DNA of 64,000 nt. Source: Gordonia sediminis. Lineage in GTDB: Bacteria; Actinomycetota; Actinomycetes; Mycobacteriales; Mycobacteriaceae. A model generated the notes under the pieces. It ran no database searches, had not been told where the DNA came from, and saw only the letters and a list, made by a program, of their open reading frames with translations. The position numbers and the translations under genes were made by a program. Of the stretch, positions 1-9,026 are shown piece after piece (positions within the stretch are counted from its first letter, which is position 1; every line of letters begins with the position of its first letter). The stretch covers positions 1-64,000 of the forward strand of contig RZUM01000006.1 in NCBI GenBank assembly GCA_004193205.1, given 5' to 3'.

Positions 1-144
1 TTCGCCCAGACCATCCGCCCACCCCTCTCGCTCGTTGAAGCGCGACTGGCCACCCACCTCGTACTCGGGCGATGAGCCCTGCCCGCCGGCGAGATCCTGC
101 CGCCGGCAGAACCGTTCTGCCCAAGACCCTGCTCAGGCGTGCGA
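1..144. other. Left edge, no gene assigned
   Basis: No coding region can be supported in this short edge segment. Both strands have short open stretches running off the window: plus strand to a TGA at 73-75, minus strand with an in-frame TGA just upstream. A palindrome GGCAGAAC-C-GTTCTGCC lies at 105-121 with a one-base centre, so it is more likely a protein site than a hairpin. By comparison with related genomes a membrane-protein gene of the Rv0996/GlpR type could be expected nearby, but nothing here proves it. Confidence 0.3.
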
Positions 145-795
145 TCAGTCGGCGACGAAATGAGCGTCGACCGCGACAGAGATCTCGATGTCCTCGGCAC
201 GCAGATCCAGGGCGGGCCCGCCCGCGGAACCATCGGCGGCCATGGCCCGCACCATCGGCACCGGCCGCCGGTCGGCGCCCAGCTCCGGGTCCGACAATCG
301 GGTGGCCACCACCGGCCCCCGCCCGACCGCGTCGGCGTAGGCCTGCGCCTTGGCGACCGCATCGTCGACCGCGGCTCGGCGCAGGTCACGTTGATAGGTC
401 CGACGGTTCTCGTCGAGCACATCCCACTCGACTCCGCCGATCTCGATCCCGTCGCTCGACGCCCACCGGTCGATGAATGCCGACAACGCCTCGAAGTCGA
501 CGAACTCGGCGTCGACACGGACCCGGGTCCCGTAGACCGGGTCCAGGCGGCGCCCCTTGGGCCCGTAGGGGCGCTGAGTGTAGATCCGCACCGAATCGCT
601 CGCCCAGTGCGCCACCGCGCCGGCCTCGGCCAGGTCGGTCAGGGCAGCCGACACCGATGTGTGTACGTCGATCGCCTGCGTGTAGACCGACTGTTGCTCG
701 GGTCCCTCCACCTGAACCGTCAGGCGCACGATCGCCCGCTCGGGCCGGAACCGCCGACTCGCGACACCCCGGACGACGACCTCCAACGGACCCAT
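145..795 (-). CDS. SIMPL-domain (DUF541) protein
   Basis: The whole 216-residue protein fits the SIMPL/DUF541 family: it opens with the typical VVVRG start of the first strand (residues 6-10), has a long helical middle with alternating charged residues, and ends in a strand with AEDIEISVAVDA. There is no signal peptide or membrane segment, so it should be cytoplasmic, unlike the many periplasmic family members. The family has no agreed biochemical function. It is the last gene of a same-strand run with the acetyltransferase, the MoeA/Glp gene and galU, with 57 bp to the acetyltransferase gene, so it is probably co-transcribed with them. Confidence 0.8.
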   Translation of the reverse strand: MGPLEVVVRGVASRRFRPERAIVRLTVQVEGPEQQSVYTQAIDVHTSVSAALTDLAEAGAVAHWASDSVRIYTQRPYGPKGRRLDPVYGTRVRVDAEFVDFEALSAFIDRWASSDGIEIGGVEWDVLDENRRTYQRDLRRAAVDDAVAKAQAYADAVGRGPVVATRLSDPELGADRRPVPMVRAMAADGSAGGPALDLRAEDIEISVAVDAHFVAD

Positions 796-852
796 GCGCC
801 AGAGGATACGGGGCGACGCCGAGACGCAGTCCGATTCAGCAACCGCCGATGC

Positions 853-1509
853 TCAGTGAAACGACGCCCGCCCCGACCGCACCAGCGTGCCGGCGGCGCT
901 GCCGACGACCTCCTCGGAGGTGAGCGCGAAGAGGATGTGGTCACGCCAGCTGCGGTTGACGTCCATATAGCGCTCCAGCAGCCCCTCACGCCGGAACCCG
1001 ACCTTGGTCAGCACCGCCTGCGAGGCGGCGTTGGCCGGTTGCACGGTGGCGTCGAGGCGATGCAAGCCGACCGGGCCGAAGCAGTGATCCACACCCAGGG
1101 CGACCGCGGCGGTGGCGATCCCCTTCCCCATGTGCCCCGCATCGACCCAGTAGCCGATCCAGGCGCTGCGCACCGCACCGCGCTGGATGTTGCCGACGGT
1201 CAGCTGGCCGGTGTAGTCGCCGTCGACCTCGATCACGAACGGCAGGACCGTGCCCCGTTTGGCTTCCGACCGCAACACCGAGTACAGCGGCGGCCACGCG
1301 CTGGGGTGATGGCGTTCGGCCCAGGTCCCGGCGCCGGTGGGTTCCCACGGCAGCAGGGCGTTCTGATTGCGGATGCGCAGTTCACTCCACGGTCGCGCGT
1401 CGCGCAGCCGCACGGGCCGTAACGTCACCGCGCCGGCCCGGGTGTGCAGCGGTCCCAGGGTCGCGGGCCAGCCGGGATTGATCTGCGCCCCGGTCAACCA
1501 CCTCAACAC
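853..1509 (-). CDS. rimJ: GNAT acetyltransferase, RimJ/RimL type
   Basis: This 218-residue protein is a GCN5-related N-acetyltransferase of the ribosomal-protein-alanine acetyltransferase group. The beta1 strand VTLRPVRLRDA is at residues 28-38, the acetyl-CoA pyrophosphate loop MGKGIATAAV at 127-136, and the motif-B helix with N160, A162 and S163 and the GF pair at 171-172 follow. The true peptide or small-molecule substrate cannot be read from sequence. The gene lies 22 bp downstream of the MoeA/Glp gene. The same pair plus galU is conserved in mycobacteria (Rv0993-Rv0995), where the set is linked to cell-envelope and division functions rather than ribosome maturation. Confidence 0.85.
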   Translation of the reverse strand: MLRWLTGAQINPGWPATLGPLHTRAGAVTLRPVRLRDARPWSELRIRNQNALLPWEPTGAGTWAERHHPSAWPPLYSVLRSEAKRGTVLPFVIEVDGDYTGQLTVGNIQRGAVRSAWIGYWVDAGHMGKGIATAAVALGVDHCFGPVGLHRLDATVQPANAASQAVLTKVGFRREGLLERYMDVNRSWRDHILFALTSEEVVGSAAGTLVRSGRASFH

Positions 1510-1531
1510 GTATGTGAGTCTAGTAACACGG

Positions 1532-2836
1532 CTATCCGCGCTGGGCCAGGAACGCCACGTCGACCTCGTCGCCGGTGCCCAGCTCCTCGACGTCGGGTTC
1601 GACGATGATCAGGCAGTTCGCCTCGGCGAGTTCGGCGAGCAGGTGCGAACTGCCCGTCGGCGACGCCCCGATCACCTGCACGAGGTACTCCCCGGATCGT
1701 TCGTCGCGCATGAGCTGCCCGCGCAGATACCCCTTGCGGCCGGGCGCCGATGCGATCGGCCCGATGGTGCGCGCCTTGATGACCCGCCGCATCGGCTGCC
1801 GCTTGCCGAGCGCGATCCGGATGAGCGGACGCACCATCACCTCGAAGGTGACCAGCGCGCTGACCGGATTGGCGGGCAGCAGGAATGTCGGCACCTCGTC
1901 ACGGCCGAGCCGGCCGAAACCCTGCACGGAGCCCGGGTGCATCGCCACCCGCACGATCTCCAGGTCACCGAGATCGCCGAGCGCCTCGGCGATGGCCTTG
2001 GACGCGGCGCCGCCGACCGCCCCGCAGATCACCACGATCTCCGACCGGATCAGTTGCGCCTCAACGACTTCGCGCATCCGCGAGGTCTCCCGCTCGGCGA
2101 TGCCGACCCGATTTACGTCGGCGCCGGCATCGCGTGCGGCCGCGGCGAGCGCGTAGCTGTTGACGTCGTAGATCTGGCCCGGCCCGGGTGAGCGGTCGAT
2201 GTCGACGAGTTCGCTGCCGATCGAGATCACCGACAGCCGCGGACGCGGATGCACCAGCACACGGGACTGTCCGACCGCGGCCAGCAGACCGACCTGCGCC
2301 GGTCCGATGATCGAGCCCGCCCGGACCGCGACGTCGCCGGGCTGTACGTCGTCGCCGACGCGACGCACATACGCGCCGGACTCCACCGACTGCCCGACCC
2401 GGACCTTCGAATCGCCGCCGTCGGTCCAGCGCAACGGCACCACGGCGTCGGCCAGCGTGGGCATCGGCGCACCGGTCTCCACGCGGACCGCCTGGCGCGG
2501 CTGCAGTCGTGTCGGTGTCCGTGCGCCCGGCGCCACCTCCCCCACGACGGGCAGTTGCACGACCATCGGCTCGCCCGCCTCGAGGTCGACGAGATCGGCG
2601 CCCCCGGCGTCGTAGTTCTCCAGGTCGTCGGGAGCGATGGTCCCGGCCAGGTCGACGTCGACGGCCCGCACCGCATACCCGTCGATGGCGGCCTGATCGA
2701 ATCCCGGCATCGGCCGCTCGGTCACGACCTCCTCGGCGCACATGAGTCCCTGGGATTCGGAGATCGCCACACGAACCGGCCGCGGCGCAACCGCCGCGGC
2801 CGTCACCCGGGTCAGATGATCTTCAACCGAACGCAT
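1532..2836 (-). CDS. glp: MoeA-family protein, probably the Glp division type
   Basis: This 434-residue protein has the four-domain MoeA fold: an N-terminal MoeA domain with MPGFDQAAIDGYAVRA (43-58), a MogA-like molybdopterin-binding domain in the middle, and the C-terminal barrel. Two signature sites differ from catalytic MoeA. The usual P-x-F-D-N-S-A-M-D-G-Y reads FDQAAIDGY, and the TSGGxSxG-x-x-D loop reads ICGAVGGAA near residue 268. Position next to galU and rimJ matches Rv0994, whose corynebacterial orthologue Glp binds FtsZ and the membrane receptor GlpR. A structural role is therefore more likely than molybdenum insertion, though the MoCo role cannot be excluded. The start is ATG 2836; a further nine codons upstream are open. 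Confidence 0.8.
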   Translation of the reverse strand: MRSVEDHLTRVTAAAVAPRPVRVAISESQGLMCAEEVVTERPMPGFDQAAIDGYAVRAVDVDLAGTIAPDDLENYDAGGADLVDLEAGEPMVVQLPVVGEVAPGARTPTRLQPRQAVRVETGAPMPTLADAVVPLRWTDGGDSKVRVGQSVESGAYVRRVGDDVQPGDVAVRAGSIIGPAQVGLLAAVGQSRVLVHPRPRLSVISIGSELVDIDRSPGPGQIYDVNSYALAAAARDAGADVNRVGIAERETSRMREVVEAQLIRSEIVVICGAVGGAASKAIAEALGDLGDLEIVRVAMHPGSVQGFGRLGRDEVPTFLLPANPVSALVTFEVMVRPLIRIALGKRQPMRRVIKARTIGPIASAPGRKGYLRGQLMRDERSGEYLVQVIGASPTGSSHLLAELAEANCLIIVEPDVEELGTGDEVDVAFLAQRG

Positions 2837-2942
2837 CTCACCTCTTGCCCCATCTCGGCCCACCTCTGTGCACTCCTCGACGTTAGCCGCAGTGGTTGGC
2901 CGGGTGGCCGAGGCGCGCGGGCATCGGGGCGCTCCGGGTGTC

Positions 2943-3899
2943 TCAGCCCTCGGCGAGCCTCTTCTCCAGCCACTCGCGCAGCTCCGGGCCGTAGTCGTCG
3001 CGGTCGAGCGCGAAGTCGACCGCCGCCTTGAGATATCCGCCGGGATTGCCCAGGTCGTGGCGGGTGCCGCGGTGGACGACGACGTGCACCGGCTCCCCCT
3101 CCGCGATCAGCAGTGCGATGGCGTCGGTCAGCTGCAGCTCCCCGCCGGCGCCGGGTTCGATCCGGCGCAGGGCATCGAAGATCTTGCGGTCGAGGATGTA
3201 ACGACCGGCCGCCGCCAGATTCGACGGGGCGTCCTTGGGGTCCGGCTTCTCCACCATGCCCTTGAGGCGCATGACATTGGGGTTGTGGGCGTCGGGCAAC
3301 TCCTCGACGTCGAAGACGCCGTAGGCACTGATCCGGTCCTCGGGAACCTCGATCGCGCACAGCACCGACCCGCCGCGACGCTGCCGGGTGCGTGCCATCA
3401 CCTCGAGGACGCCGCCGGGCAGCACCAGGTCGTCGGGCAGCAGTACGGCGATCGCGTCCTCGTCGTCGTCGAGGTACTTCTCGACACAGCCGACGGCGTG
3501 GCCCAGCCCCAGCGGCTTGTCCTGCACCACCGATGCGACCTCCAGCAACGACGGCGCCTTGCGAACCTTCGCCAGCATCGCCTCCTTGCCGCGCTTGGCG
3601 AGGGTGTTCTCGAGCACCAGGTCCTCGACGAAGTGCGCGACGACGCCGTCCTTGCCCGGCGAGGTGACGATCAGCAGCCGCTCGGCACCCGCGGCCTTGG
3701 CCTCCTCGGCGACGAGTTCGATGCCGGGGGTGTCCACCACCGGCAGCAACTCCTTGGGCACCGTCTTGGTGGCGGGCAGGAATCGGGTACCCAGGCCCGC
3801 AGCCGGGACCACGGCGGTCCGCGGGATCGGCGGGGTATCGGGGTGGGACTCGTATTCGGGAAACGCGCCGGCGGCCTTGCTCACGTCGCTGTGGGTCAT
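2943..3899 (-). CDS. galU: UTP-glucose-1-phosphate uridylyltransferase
   Basis: GalU makes UDP-glucose from UTP and glucose 1-phosphate in the cytoplasm, feeding trehalose, glycolipid and arabinogalactan synthesis. The nucleotide-binding signature VVPAAGLGTRFLPATKTVPKE is at residues 30-50 with the G-x-G-T-R core and catalytic-site lysines. The sugar-binding part LPDDLVLPG, the EKPDPKDAPSNLAAAGRY segment and the QLTDAI helix are all in place, and length (318 residues) is normal. The start is taken at ATG 3899; a GTG two codons earlier is possible. The divergent folate gene begins about 100 bp away, so the short gap must hold both promoters. Confidence 0.93.
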   Translation of the reverse strand: MTHSDVSKAAGAFPEYESHPDTPPIPRTAVVPAAGLGTRFLPATKTVPKELLPVVDTPGIELVAEEAKAAGAERLLIVTSPGKDGVVAHFVEDLVLENTLAKRGKEAMLAKVRKAPSLLEVASVVQDKPLGLGHAVGCVEKYLDDDEDAIAVLLPDDLVLPGGVLEVMARTRQRRGGSVLCAIEVPEDRISAYGVFDVEELPDAHNPNVMRLKGMVEKPDPKDAPSNLAAAGRYILDRKIFDALRRIEPGAGGELQLTDAIALLIAEGEPVHVVVHRGTRHDLGNPGGYLKAAVDFALDRDDYGPELREWLEKRLAEG

Positions 3900-4005
3900 G
3901 GGCACCAGCCTAATGTCGATCTCTGCGAGGATCCTGTCGAGAAGACTTCACAATGCTGAATACGGCGGCTTTCGAACACCGCCCGAGACGAAGAAGGTGG
4001 TCGGG

Positions 4006-4587
4006 GTGCAGATCACGAAGGATCGGCTGCGTGCCGAGTTGGAGAAGCGTCGCTCGTCGAGGTCAGCCGACGAGCGCGACAGGGTGGCCGCCGACCTGGC
4101 GGGCTGGATGTACTCAGCGCCGTTTCGCCTCGAGTACGACGTGACGGTGGCCGCGTACGTGCCGTTCGGGACCGAGCCGGGGTCGATCGCCCAGCTCGAC
4201 GCGCTGGCCGATCGCGGGGTGATCCTGCTGCTGCCGGTGGTGCCCGCCGGCCCACCCGGGCCGCTGGACTGGGTCCGGTACGACGGCCCGTCGTCGCTGA
4301 TCGAGGGCCGTTGGGGCCTGCTGGAGCCCAAGGGTGACGGCCTCGGCACCGACGCGGTGCAGGCGGCGTCGGTGATCTTCCTGCCGGCCTACGCGGTCGA
4401 CAAGACCGGCACCCGGCTCGGCCGCGGTGCCGGCTACTACGATCGCACCCTCGCCGGCGCGGATGCCGAACTGGTGGCGGTGGTCTACGACGACGAGGTG
4501 GTCGACGAGCCACTGCCCGTGGACCCGCACGACGTGCGAATGGGCTGGGTACTGACCCCCGACGGTGGCTTCCGCGAGCTGGGCTGA
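4006..4587 (+). CDS. 5-formyltetrahydrofolate cyclo-ligase
   Basis: This enzyme (MTHFS) converts 5-formyl-THF to 5,10-methenyl-THF with ATP, returning the storage form to the one-carbon pool. The 193-residue protein has the N-terminal helix KDRLRAELEKRR, the strand VAAYVPFGTEPGS, and the diagnostic C-terminal motif LPAYAVDKTGTRLGRGAGYY followed by DR, including the G-x-G-x-G-Y-Y-D nucleotide site at about 139-146. An open frame extends far upstream but overlaps galU on the other strand, so a short GTG start (4006, or 3997) is preferred. It faces away from galU as in Rv0992c/Rv0993. Confidence 0.88.
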   Translation: MQITKDRLRAELEKRRSSRSADERDRVAADLAGWMYSAPFRLEYDVTVAAYVPFGTEPGSIAQLDALADRGVILLLPVVPAGPPGPLDWVRYDGPSSLIEGRWGLLEPKGDGLGTDAVQAASVIFLPAYAVDKTGTRLGRGAGYYDRTLAGADAELVAVVYDDEVVDEPLPVDPHDVRMGWVLTPDGGFRELG

Positions 4588-4628
4588 CCTGTCGGTTCGC
4601 TCTGCTTGTTCGCTCTGTGAGCGGTCGG

Positions 4629-4949
4629 TCAGGCCGGGGTGGCCGCGGTCGACTTGTCCGACGAGGACTTCGACGACGAGGACTTCGACTCCGACGACGA
4701 CTTCGACTCGGTCGACGAGCTCGAACTCGACGAGCCGTCCGACGAGGAGCTCTCGGACGAGACGGTGGAACCGCTGCGCGAATCGGTGCGGTAGAAGCCG
4801 CTGCCCTTGAACACGATGCCGACGGAGTTGAACAGCTTGCGCAACCGGCCGGTGCACTGCGGGCACTCGGTCAACGCGTCGTCGGAGAACGACTGCACGA
4901 CGTCGAACTTGTTGTCACACTCCGTGCACGCATACGAGTAAGTGGGCAC
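4629..4949 (-). CDS. FmdB-type zinc-ribbon protein, Rv0991c/Ruc-like
   Basis: The 106-residue protein starts with a compact zinc ribbon: C8-x2-C11 and C29-x2-C32, with the family start MPTYSYACTEC. The last half (about residues 55-106) is a low-complexity tail of serine, lysine, aspartate and glutamate that should be disordered. The start is the GTG at 4949, preceded by GGAGG; the open frame upstream lacks family similarity. In M. tuberculosis the homologue next to the folate cyclo-ligase is reported as a redox-controlled chaperone whose cysteines hold zinc when reduced and whose tail is disordered. The same architecture here supports that role, by inference. Confidence 0.85.
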   Translation of the reverse strand: MPTYSYACTECDNKFDVVQSFSDDALTECPQCTGRLRKLFNSVGIVFKGSGFYRTDSRSGSTVSSESSSSDGSSSSSSSTESKSSSESKSSSSKSSSDKSTAATPA

Positions 4950-5158
4950 CGTAACCTCCGAATGTGTAGTGATCGTTGCACATTCTAACCGACGTTGGCA
5001 CTCCGGCATTCCGAGTGCCAACCGCAAGGCTCCCGATTCAACCTGCGGTCATGAATCCGTCATGGTTTGGTAAAGGGGCGCGCGGGGCCCACCCCCGGTC
5101 AACGGCGACCTCGTCCGCCGCGTGTATGCCAATTCACTGATCCCCCGGAGTACATCTC

Positions 5159-6706
5159 ATGTCCGATTTTCTCAGTGACGTCAACGGCTACATCTGGAGC
5201 AACGCGCTCGTGTTCCTGTGTCTGGCCGCCGGCGTCTTCTTCTCCATCCGCACCCGATTCGTTCAGGTCAGGATGTTCGTCGAGATGATCCGCCTGATGT
5301 TCAAGGGCGAGAGGTCCCCGTCGGGGGTGTCTTCCTTCCAGGCGTTGAGCATCTCTCTGGCCGGCCGCGTCGGCACCGGCAACATCGCCGGTGTGGCGAC
5401 GGCGATCGCCTTCGGCGGTCCCGGCGCCCTGTTCTGGATGTGGGTGGTCGCCTTCCTCGGCGCGTCCACCTCCTACGTCGAGTGCACACTCGGCCAGATC
5501 TACAAGGGGCATGACCCGATCACCGGAGAGTACCGGGGCGGTCCGGCCTACTATTTCAGCCGAGCTTTCGCGCACACCAAGGCGGCACCGTTCTTCCGGG
5601 TGTACGGCCTGATTTTCGCCGGCGTCACCGTGCTGGCGTGCGGTCTGCTGCTGCCGAGCGTGCAGTCGAACTCGATGGCCGTCGCGCTCAACAACGCGTG
5701 GGGCCTGTCGGAGTGGGTCGTGGCGGTGGCCTCGGTGATCGTGCTGGCCTTCGTCATCATCGGCGGCGTCAAGCGCATCGCGAACTTCGCCTCGATCGTC
5801 GTGCCGTTCATGGCGATCGTCTACATCGGCCTCGCCCTCGTCATCGTGGTGACGAACGCCTCGCAGGTACCTGAGGTCTTCCGGGTCGTCTTCTCGAGTG
5901 CCTTCGGCATCGACTCCGCGTTCGGTGCCATCATCGGCACGGCCATCATGTGGGGTGTCAAGCGCGGCATCTATTCCAACGAGGCCGGCCAGGGCACCGG
6001 GCCGCACGCCGCCGCGGCGGCGGAGGTGTCGCATCCGACCAAGCAGGGCCTCGTGCAGGCCTTCGCGGTCTACATCGACACCCTGTTCGTCTGCTCGGCG
6101 ACCGGCTTCCTGATCTTGTCGACCGGCGCCTACCGCGTCTTCGAGGGTGAATCGTCCAGTGGCGCCGTCCTCGCCGACGGAGGCGCACTCCCGGCCGACG
6201 TGGAGGTCGGCCCCACCTTCGTGCAGACCGGTTTCGACACGCTGTGGAGCGGCGCCGGATCGTCGTTCGTCGCGGTCTCGCTGCTGTTCTTCTGCCTCAC
6301 CACGATCATCGCGTACTACTACATGGCCGAGACCAACCTGCGATTCCTGATGGGCAAGTCCGCGACGATCTACATCAAGCCGCTGCGCAGCACGCTCGGC
6401 TCCAACATCACCATGCTGCTGCAGGCGCTGATCCTGGTCTCGGTGGTCATCGGTGCGGTGTCCACGGCCACCGATGCGTGGACGCTCGGCGACATCGGCG
6501 TCGGCCTGATGGCGTGGCTCAACATCGTCGGCATCATCATCCTGCAGCAGCCGGCATTCGCCGCCCTGCGCGACTACGAACGCCAGAAGAAGCAGGGAAT
6601 CGACCCGATCTTCGACCCACTTTCATTGGGTATCCCCAACGCGACCTTCTGGGAACTCCGCGATCCCAAGACGGGCAAGGCGCGCGAACCGGTCGGCAGC
6701 GTGTAG
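5159..6706 (+). CDS. Sodium:alanine/glycine symporter (AGCS family)
   Basis: This 515-residue integral membrane protein of the alanine-or-glycine:cation symporter family takes up small neutral amino acids with sodium. About eleven hydrophobic segments are visible. Family signatures include SISLAGRVGTGNIAGVATAI (60-79), the GGPAYY segment after the third helix region (about 123-128), and the GTGPHAAAAAEVSHP loop (about 278-292), which carry substrate- and cation-binding residues. It stands alone, divergent from the zinc-ribbon gene with about 209 bp between them, and converges on nhaA across a shared terminator. Whether it prefers alanine, glycine or a D-amino acid cannot be told. Confidence 0.9.
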   Translation: MSDFLSDVNGYIWSNALVFLCLAAGVFFSIRTRFVQVRMFVEMIRLMFKGERSPSGVSSFQALSISLAGRVGTGNIAGVATAIAFGGPGALFWMWVVAFLGASTSYVECTLGQIYKGHDPITGEYRGGPAYYFSRAFAHTKAAPFFRVYGLIFAGVTVLACGLLLPSVQSNSMAVALNNAWGLSEWVVAVASVIVLAFVIIGGVKRIANFASIVVPFMAIVYIGLALVIVVTNASQVPEVFRVVFSSAFGIDSAFGAIIGTAIMWGVKRGIYSNEAGQGTGPHAAAAAEVSHPTKQGLVQAFAVYIDTLFVCSATGFLILSTGAYRVFEGESSSGAVLADGGALPADVEVGPTFVQTGFDTLWSGAGSSFVAVSLLFFCLTTIIAYYYMAETNLRFLMGKSATIYIKPLRSTLGSNITMLLQALILVSVVIGAVSTATDAWTLGDIGVGLMAWLNIVGIIILQQPAFAALRDYERQKKQGIDPIFDPLSLGIPNATFWELRDPKTGKAREPVGSV

Positions 6707-6726
6707 CCGATCGACCCCGACGCAGA

Positions 6727-6774
6727 AAAAGTCCGGCGCAGAGCGTTCCGCGGAACGCTCTGCGCCGGACTTTT
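6727..6774. terminator. Perfect 24-bp bidirectional terminator
   Basis: A perfect palindrome with 24-bp arms reads AAAAGTCCGGCGCAGAGCG on one side and its complement on the other, centred at 6750/6751. Each arm ends in four A or T, so both strands form a long GC stem followed by a U tract. It sits between the convergent symporter and nhaA genes and should end transcription from both. Confidence 0.93.
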
Positions 6775-6791
6775 CGCATGATGACGTGTCG

Positions 6792-8048
6792 TCAGTCCCC
6801 GATCCGGGCGATGTCGACGTCGACCACACCGTCGCAGTTCATGTCCCGGTCGCGCAGCTTGTGTGCGTCCCAGCGCAGCAGCGCGGCCGCGCATATCGCG
6901 GCGACGACGCTGCCGGCCAGCACCGCCGCCTTGGCCGGCGAGGTGTGCTCCTCCCCACTGCCCTTGAAGGACAGTTCGGCGATGAGCAGCGACACCGTGA
7001 AGCCCACACCGGTCAACATGCCGATGGGCAGCAGGTCGCGCAGACCGATGGCGTCGGGCAGACGCAGGGGTGTCACCCGGGTCATGATGGTGGTCGCGCC
7101 GAGCACACCGATCACCTTGCCGATGGTCAGGCCGACGAAGACGCCGATGGAGACGGGCTCGAGGATCGGGGAGTCGCCCCCGATGACCGCGACACCGGCC
7201 GACAGGAACGCGAAGATCGGCAGCGCGATCGCCGACGATACGGGTCGTACCGCGTCGTCGCACTGATGTGTGCGGCTCGAGGTCTCGCCGTGGACCAGCA
7301 GCGCCGGAACGGTGAAACCGAGCAGGACGCCCGCCACCGTCGCATGGACACCCGACGCGTGCATGAGTCCCCAGGCCAGCACCGCGACGGGGATCAGCAC
7401 GATGGGGATGAGCGGCTTCCACTGCGGCTTGGGCATGCGGACCAGCACCCCGAAGATCGCGATCACGACCAGAGCCGCGCCGAGCATCACGAAGTCGATC
7501 TCCTCGGTGTAGACGGTGGCGATCACGATGATGCCGAGCAGGTCGTCGACGACGGCGAGGGTGAGCAGGAAGGTTCGCAGCGCCATCGGCAGGCCACGAC
7601 CGAAGATCGCGAGCACCGCCAGCGCGAAGGCGATGTCGGTGGCGGTCGGGATGGCCCACCCCTTCAGCGCGCTGGGTTCGGCGGACGCCACGATCGCCAC
7701 GTAGCACAGAGCAGGGACGATCATGCCGCCGACGGCGGCGGCGATCGGCACACCGGCCAACTTCAGATCCCGGAGACTTCCGGCCACGAACTCCTGCTTG
7801 AGTTCCACGCCGACGACGAAGAAGAAGATCGCCAACAGTCCGTCGGCCGCCCATTCGGCCAGCGACAGATGCAGGTGGAGCGCCTCGGGGCCGAACTCGA
7901 AGGAGGTCAGGGACTGGTAGGCATCCTGCCACGGTGAGTTCGCCCAGACCACGGCGAGCACGGCGGCGACGAGCAGCAGCGCCCCGCTCGTCTTGTCCAG
8001 GGCGACCCAGCGTTTGAATTGGGTTCGGCTGTCGGAGGTTTGCGTCAC
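6792..8048 (-). CDS. nhaA: Na+/H+ antiporter NhaA
   Basis: NhaA exchanges internal sodium for external protons and helps in salt and alkaline stress. The 418-residue protein has about twelve membrane segments. The ion-binding aspartates are visible in PTATDIAFALAV (Asp133 of the E. coli enzyme) and LAVVDDLLGIIV (Asp163/Asp164). The sensor-region motif FFFVVGVELKQEF is also present. The start is placed at GTG 8048, which has an AGGAG seven bases upstream; an ATG at 8075 and a longer open frame exist but lack a good ribosome site. It is monocistronic and shares its terminator with the amino-acid symporter. Confidence 0.9.
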   Translation of the reverse strand: MTQTSDSRTQFKRWVALDKTSGALLLVAAVLAVVWANSPWQDAYQSLTSFEFGPEALHLHLSLAEWAADGLLAIFFFVVGVELKQEFVAGSLRDLKLAGVPIAAAVGGMIVPALCYVAIVASAEPSALKGWAIPTATDIAFALAVLAIFGRGLPMALRTFLLTLAVVDDLLGIIVIATVYTEEIDFVMLGAALVVIAIFGVLVRMPKPQWKPLIPIVLIPVAVLAWGLMHASGVHATVAGVLLGFTVPALLVHGETSSRTHQCDDAVRPVSSAIALPIFAFLSAGVAVIGGDSPILEPVSIGVFVGLTIGKVIGVLGATTIMTRVTPLRLPDAIGLRDLLPIGMLTGVGFTVSLLIAELSFKGSGEEHTSPAKAAVLAGSVVAAICAAALLRWDAHKLRDRDMNCDGVVDVDIARIGD

Positions 8049-8324
8049 GGTCTGTCTCCTCAGACGTCGGGTCATGGATGAACGGTCGCCAAACGGCGAT
8101 CCCCACCTCTCCGGCGGGGGCCGACCAGACTTCCCGGCACGCCTGCGGCCTATTTTGCCCGACGGGACCCTCCGTGCCCAATCGTGGCGACCGCAGCGAA
8201 CACGGTGACACGCCACGACCAGCGCCGACGCGGTTGTCCACAGCTCGCGTCGTCCGAGCTCGTTTGTCCACAAATCGTCCGCGGCCGGCGGCGCGCCGCA
8301 CGATCACGATTACCGTCACCGGGC

Positions 8325-9026
8325 ATGCACCTGCTGACCCGCGACGCGTTGTCGCCACGCCTCATCGACCGCGTCCGCCACGCGATGCGGCCCGGGTGGG
8401 CGCGCTCGGTGGTCGTGCGGCGGACGGTCTCCGCGGTGCTGGTGATCGCCGCCATCGTGGTGACCGTCGCCGATCATCGCAGCGCCCAGGGACGTGCCGT
8501 GGTGGTCGCGGCCCACGATCTGCTGCCCGGACACGCACTCGTCGGCGAGGACATCGCCGTCCGTGAGGTGCCGGGCGCGCTGGTGCCGCACGGGGCGTTG
8601 CGTCTGACCGCCGACGGTCTGGGACGTACCGTTGCCGGCCGGATCAACGCGGGCGAGGTCCTCACCGACGCCCGGCTGCTCTCCTCTCGGCTGCCGCGCG
8701 GTCTCACCGGCCGCGACGATGCCCGCCTGGTCCCGGTCCGGCTGGCCGACGAGTCGGTGACATCGCTGCTCCGGGAGGGTGACGTGGTCGACGTTCTCAG
8801 TGCCGACGACACGAACGACGACGGGGACGACGATTCCGGCGCGTCGTCGACGGCGGTGCTGGCGACCGGTGCGGTCGTCGCCCTCACCGCCACTGCCACC
8901 GACGGCGAGGTGCTCACCGGTCGGGGCACCCGATCGCGACCGGTGTTGCTCGCCATGGACGAAGCCGCCGCCCACCGGGTCGCGCGGGCAGGTCTCGATG
9001 CATCGCTGGCGGTGGTCGTGCACTAG
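8325..9026 (+). CDS. SAF-domain protein (CpaB/FlgA-like)
   Basis: The 233-residue protein has one membrane segment (about 31-49) after a short basic N-terminus, followed by an SAF domain: VVVAAHDLLPGHALVGEDIAV starts it at about 55 and the GRTVAGRINAGEVLTDARLL part closes it at about 120. The C-terminal part RLVPVRLADESVTSLLREGD resembles the RcpC/CpaB second domain with an acidic loop (TNDDGDDDSG). CpaB proteins help tight-adherence pilus secretin assembly, but no tad genes are near, so the role is unknown. It is a common orphan beside mscL in actinomycetes. Start is ATG 8325; the frame continues upstream without a good site. Confidence 0.75.
   Translation: MHLLTRDALSPRLIDRVRHAMRPGWARSVVVRRTVSAVLVIAAIVVTVADHRSAQGRAVVVAAHDLLPGHALVGEDIAVREVPGALVPHGALRLTADGLGRTVAGRINAGEVLTDARLLSSRLPRGLTGRDDARLVPVRLADESVTSLLREGDVVDVLSADDTNDDGDDDSGASSTAVLATGAVVALTATATDGEVLTGRGTRSRPVLLAMDEAAAHRVARAGLDASLAVVVH

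Noticed and set aside
105-121. Terminator at GGCAGAAC-C-GTTCTGCC
   Set aside because: A one-base loop cannot close a hairpin of this kind, so it is not a terminator; a protein site remains possible.
1-138. Partial gene at the left edge (SPEYEVGGQSRFNEREGWAD on the minus strand, or a tail ending at a TGA on the plus strand)
   Set aside because: The minus frame has a stop upstream and no good start; the plus frame is too short. No family similarity could be established.
5060-5158. Riboswitch upstream of the amino-acid symporter
   Set aside because: A glycine riboswitch was considered because of the gene type, but no tandem aptamer core or conserved pairing was seen in the available ~200 bases.
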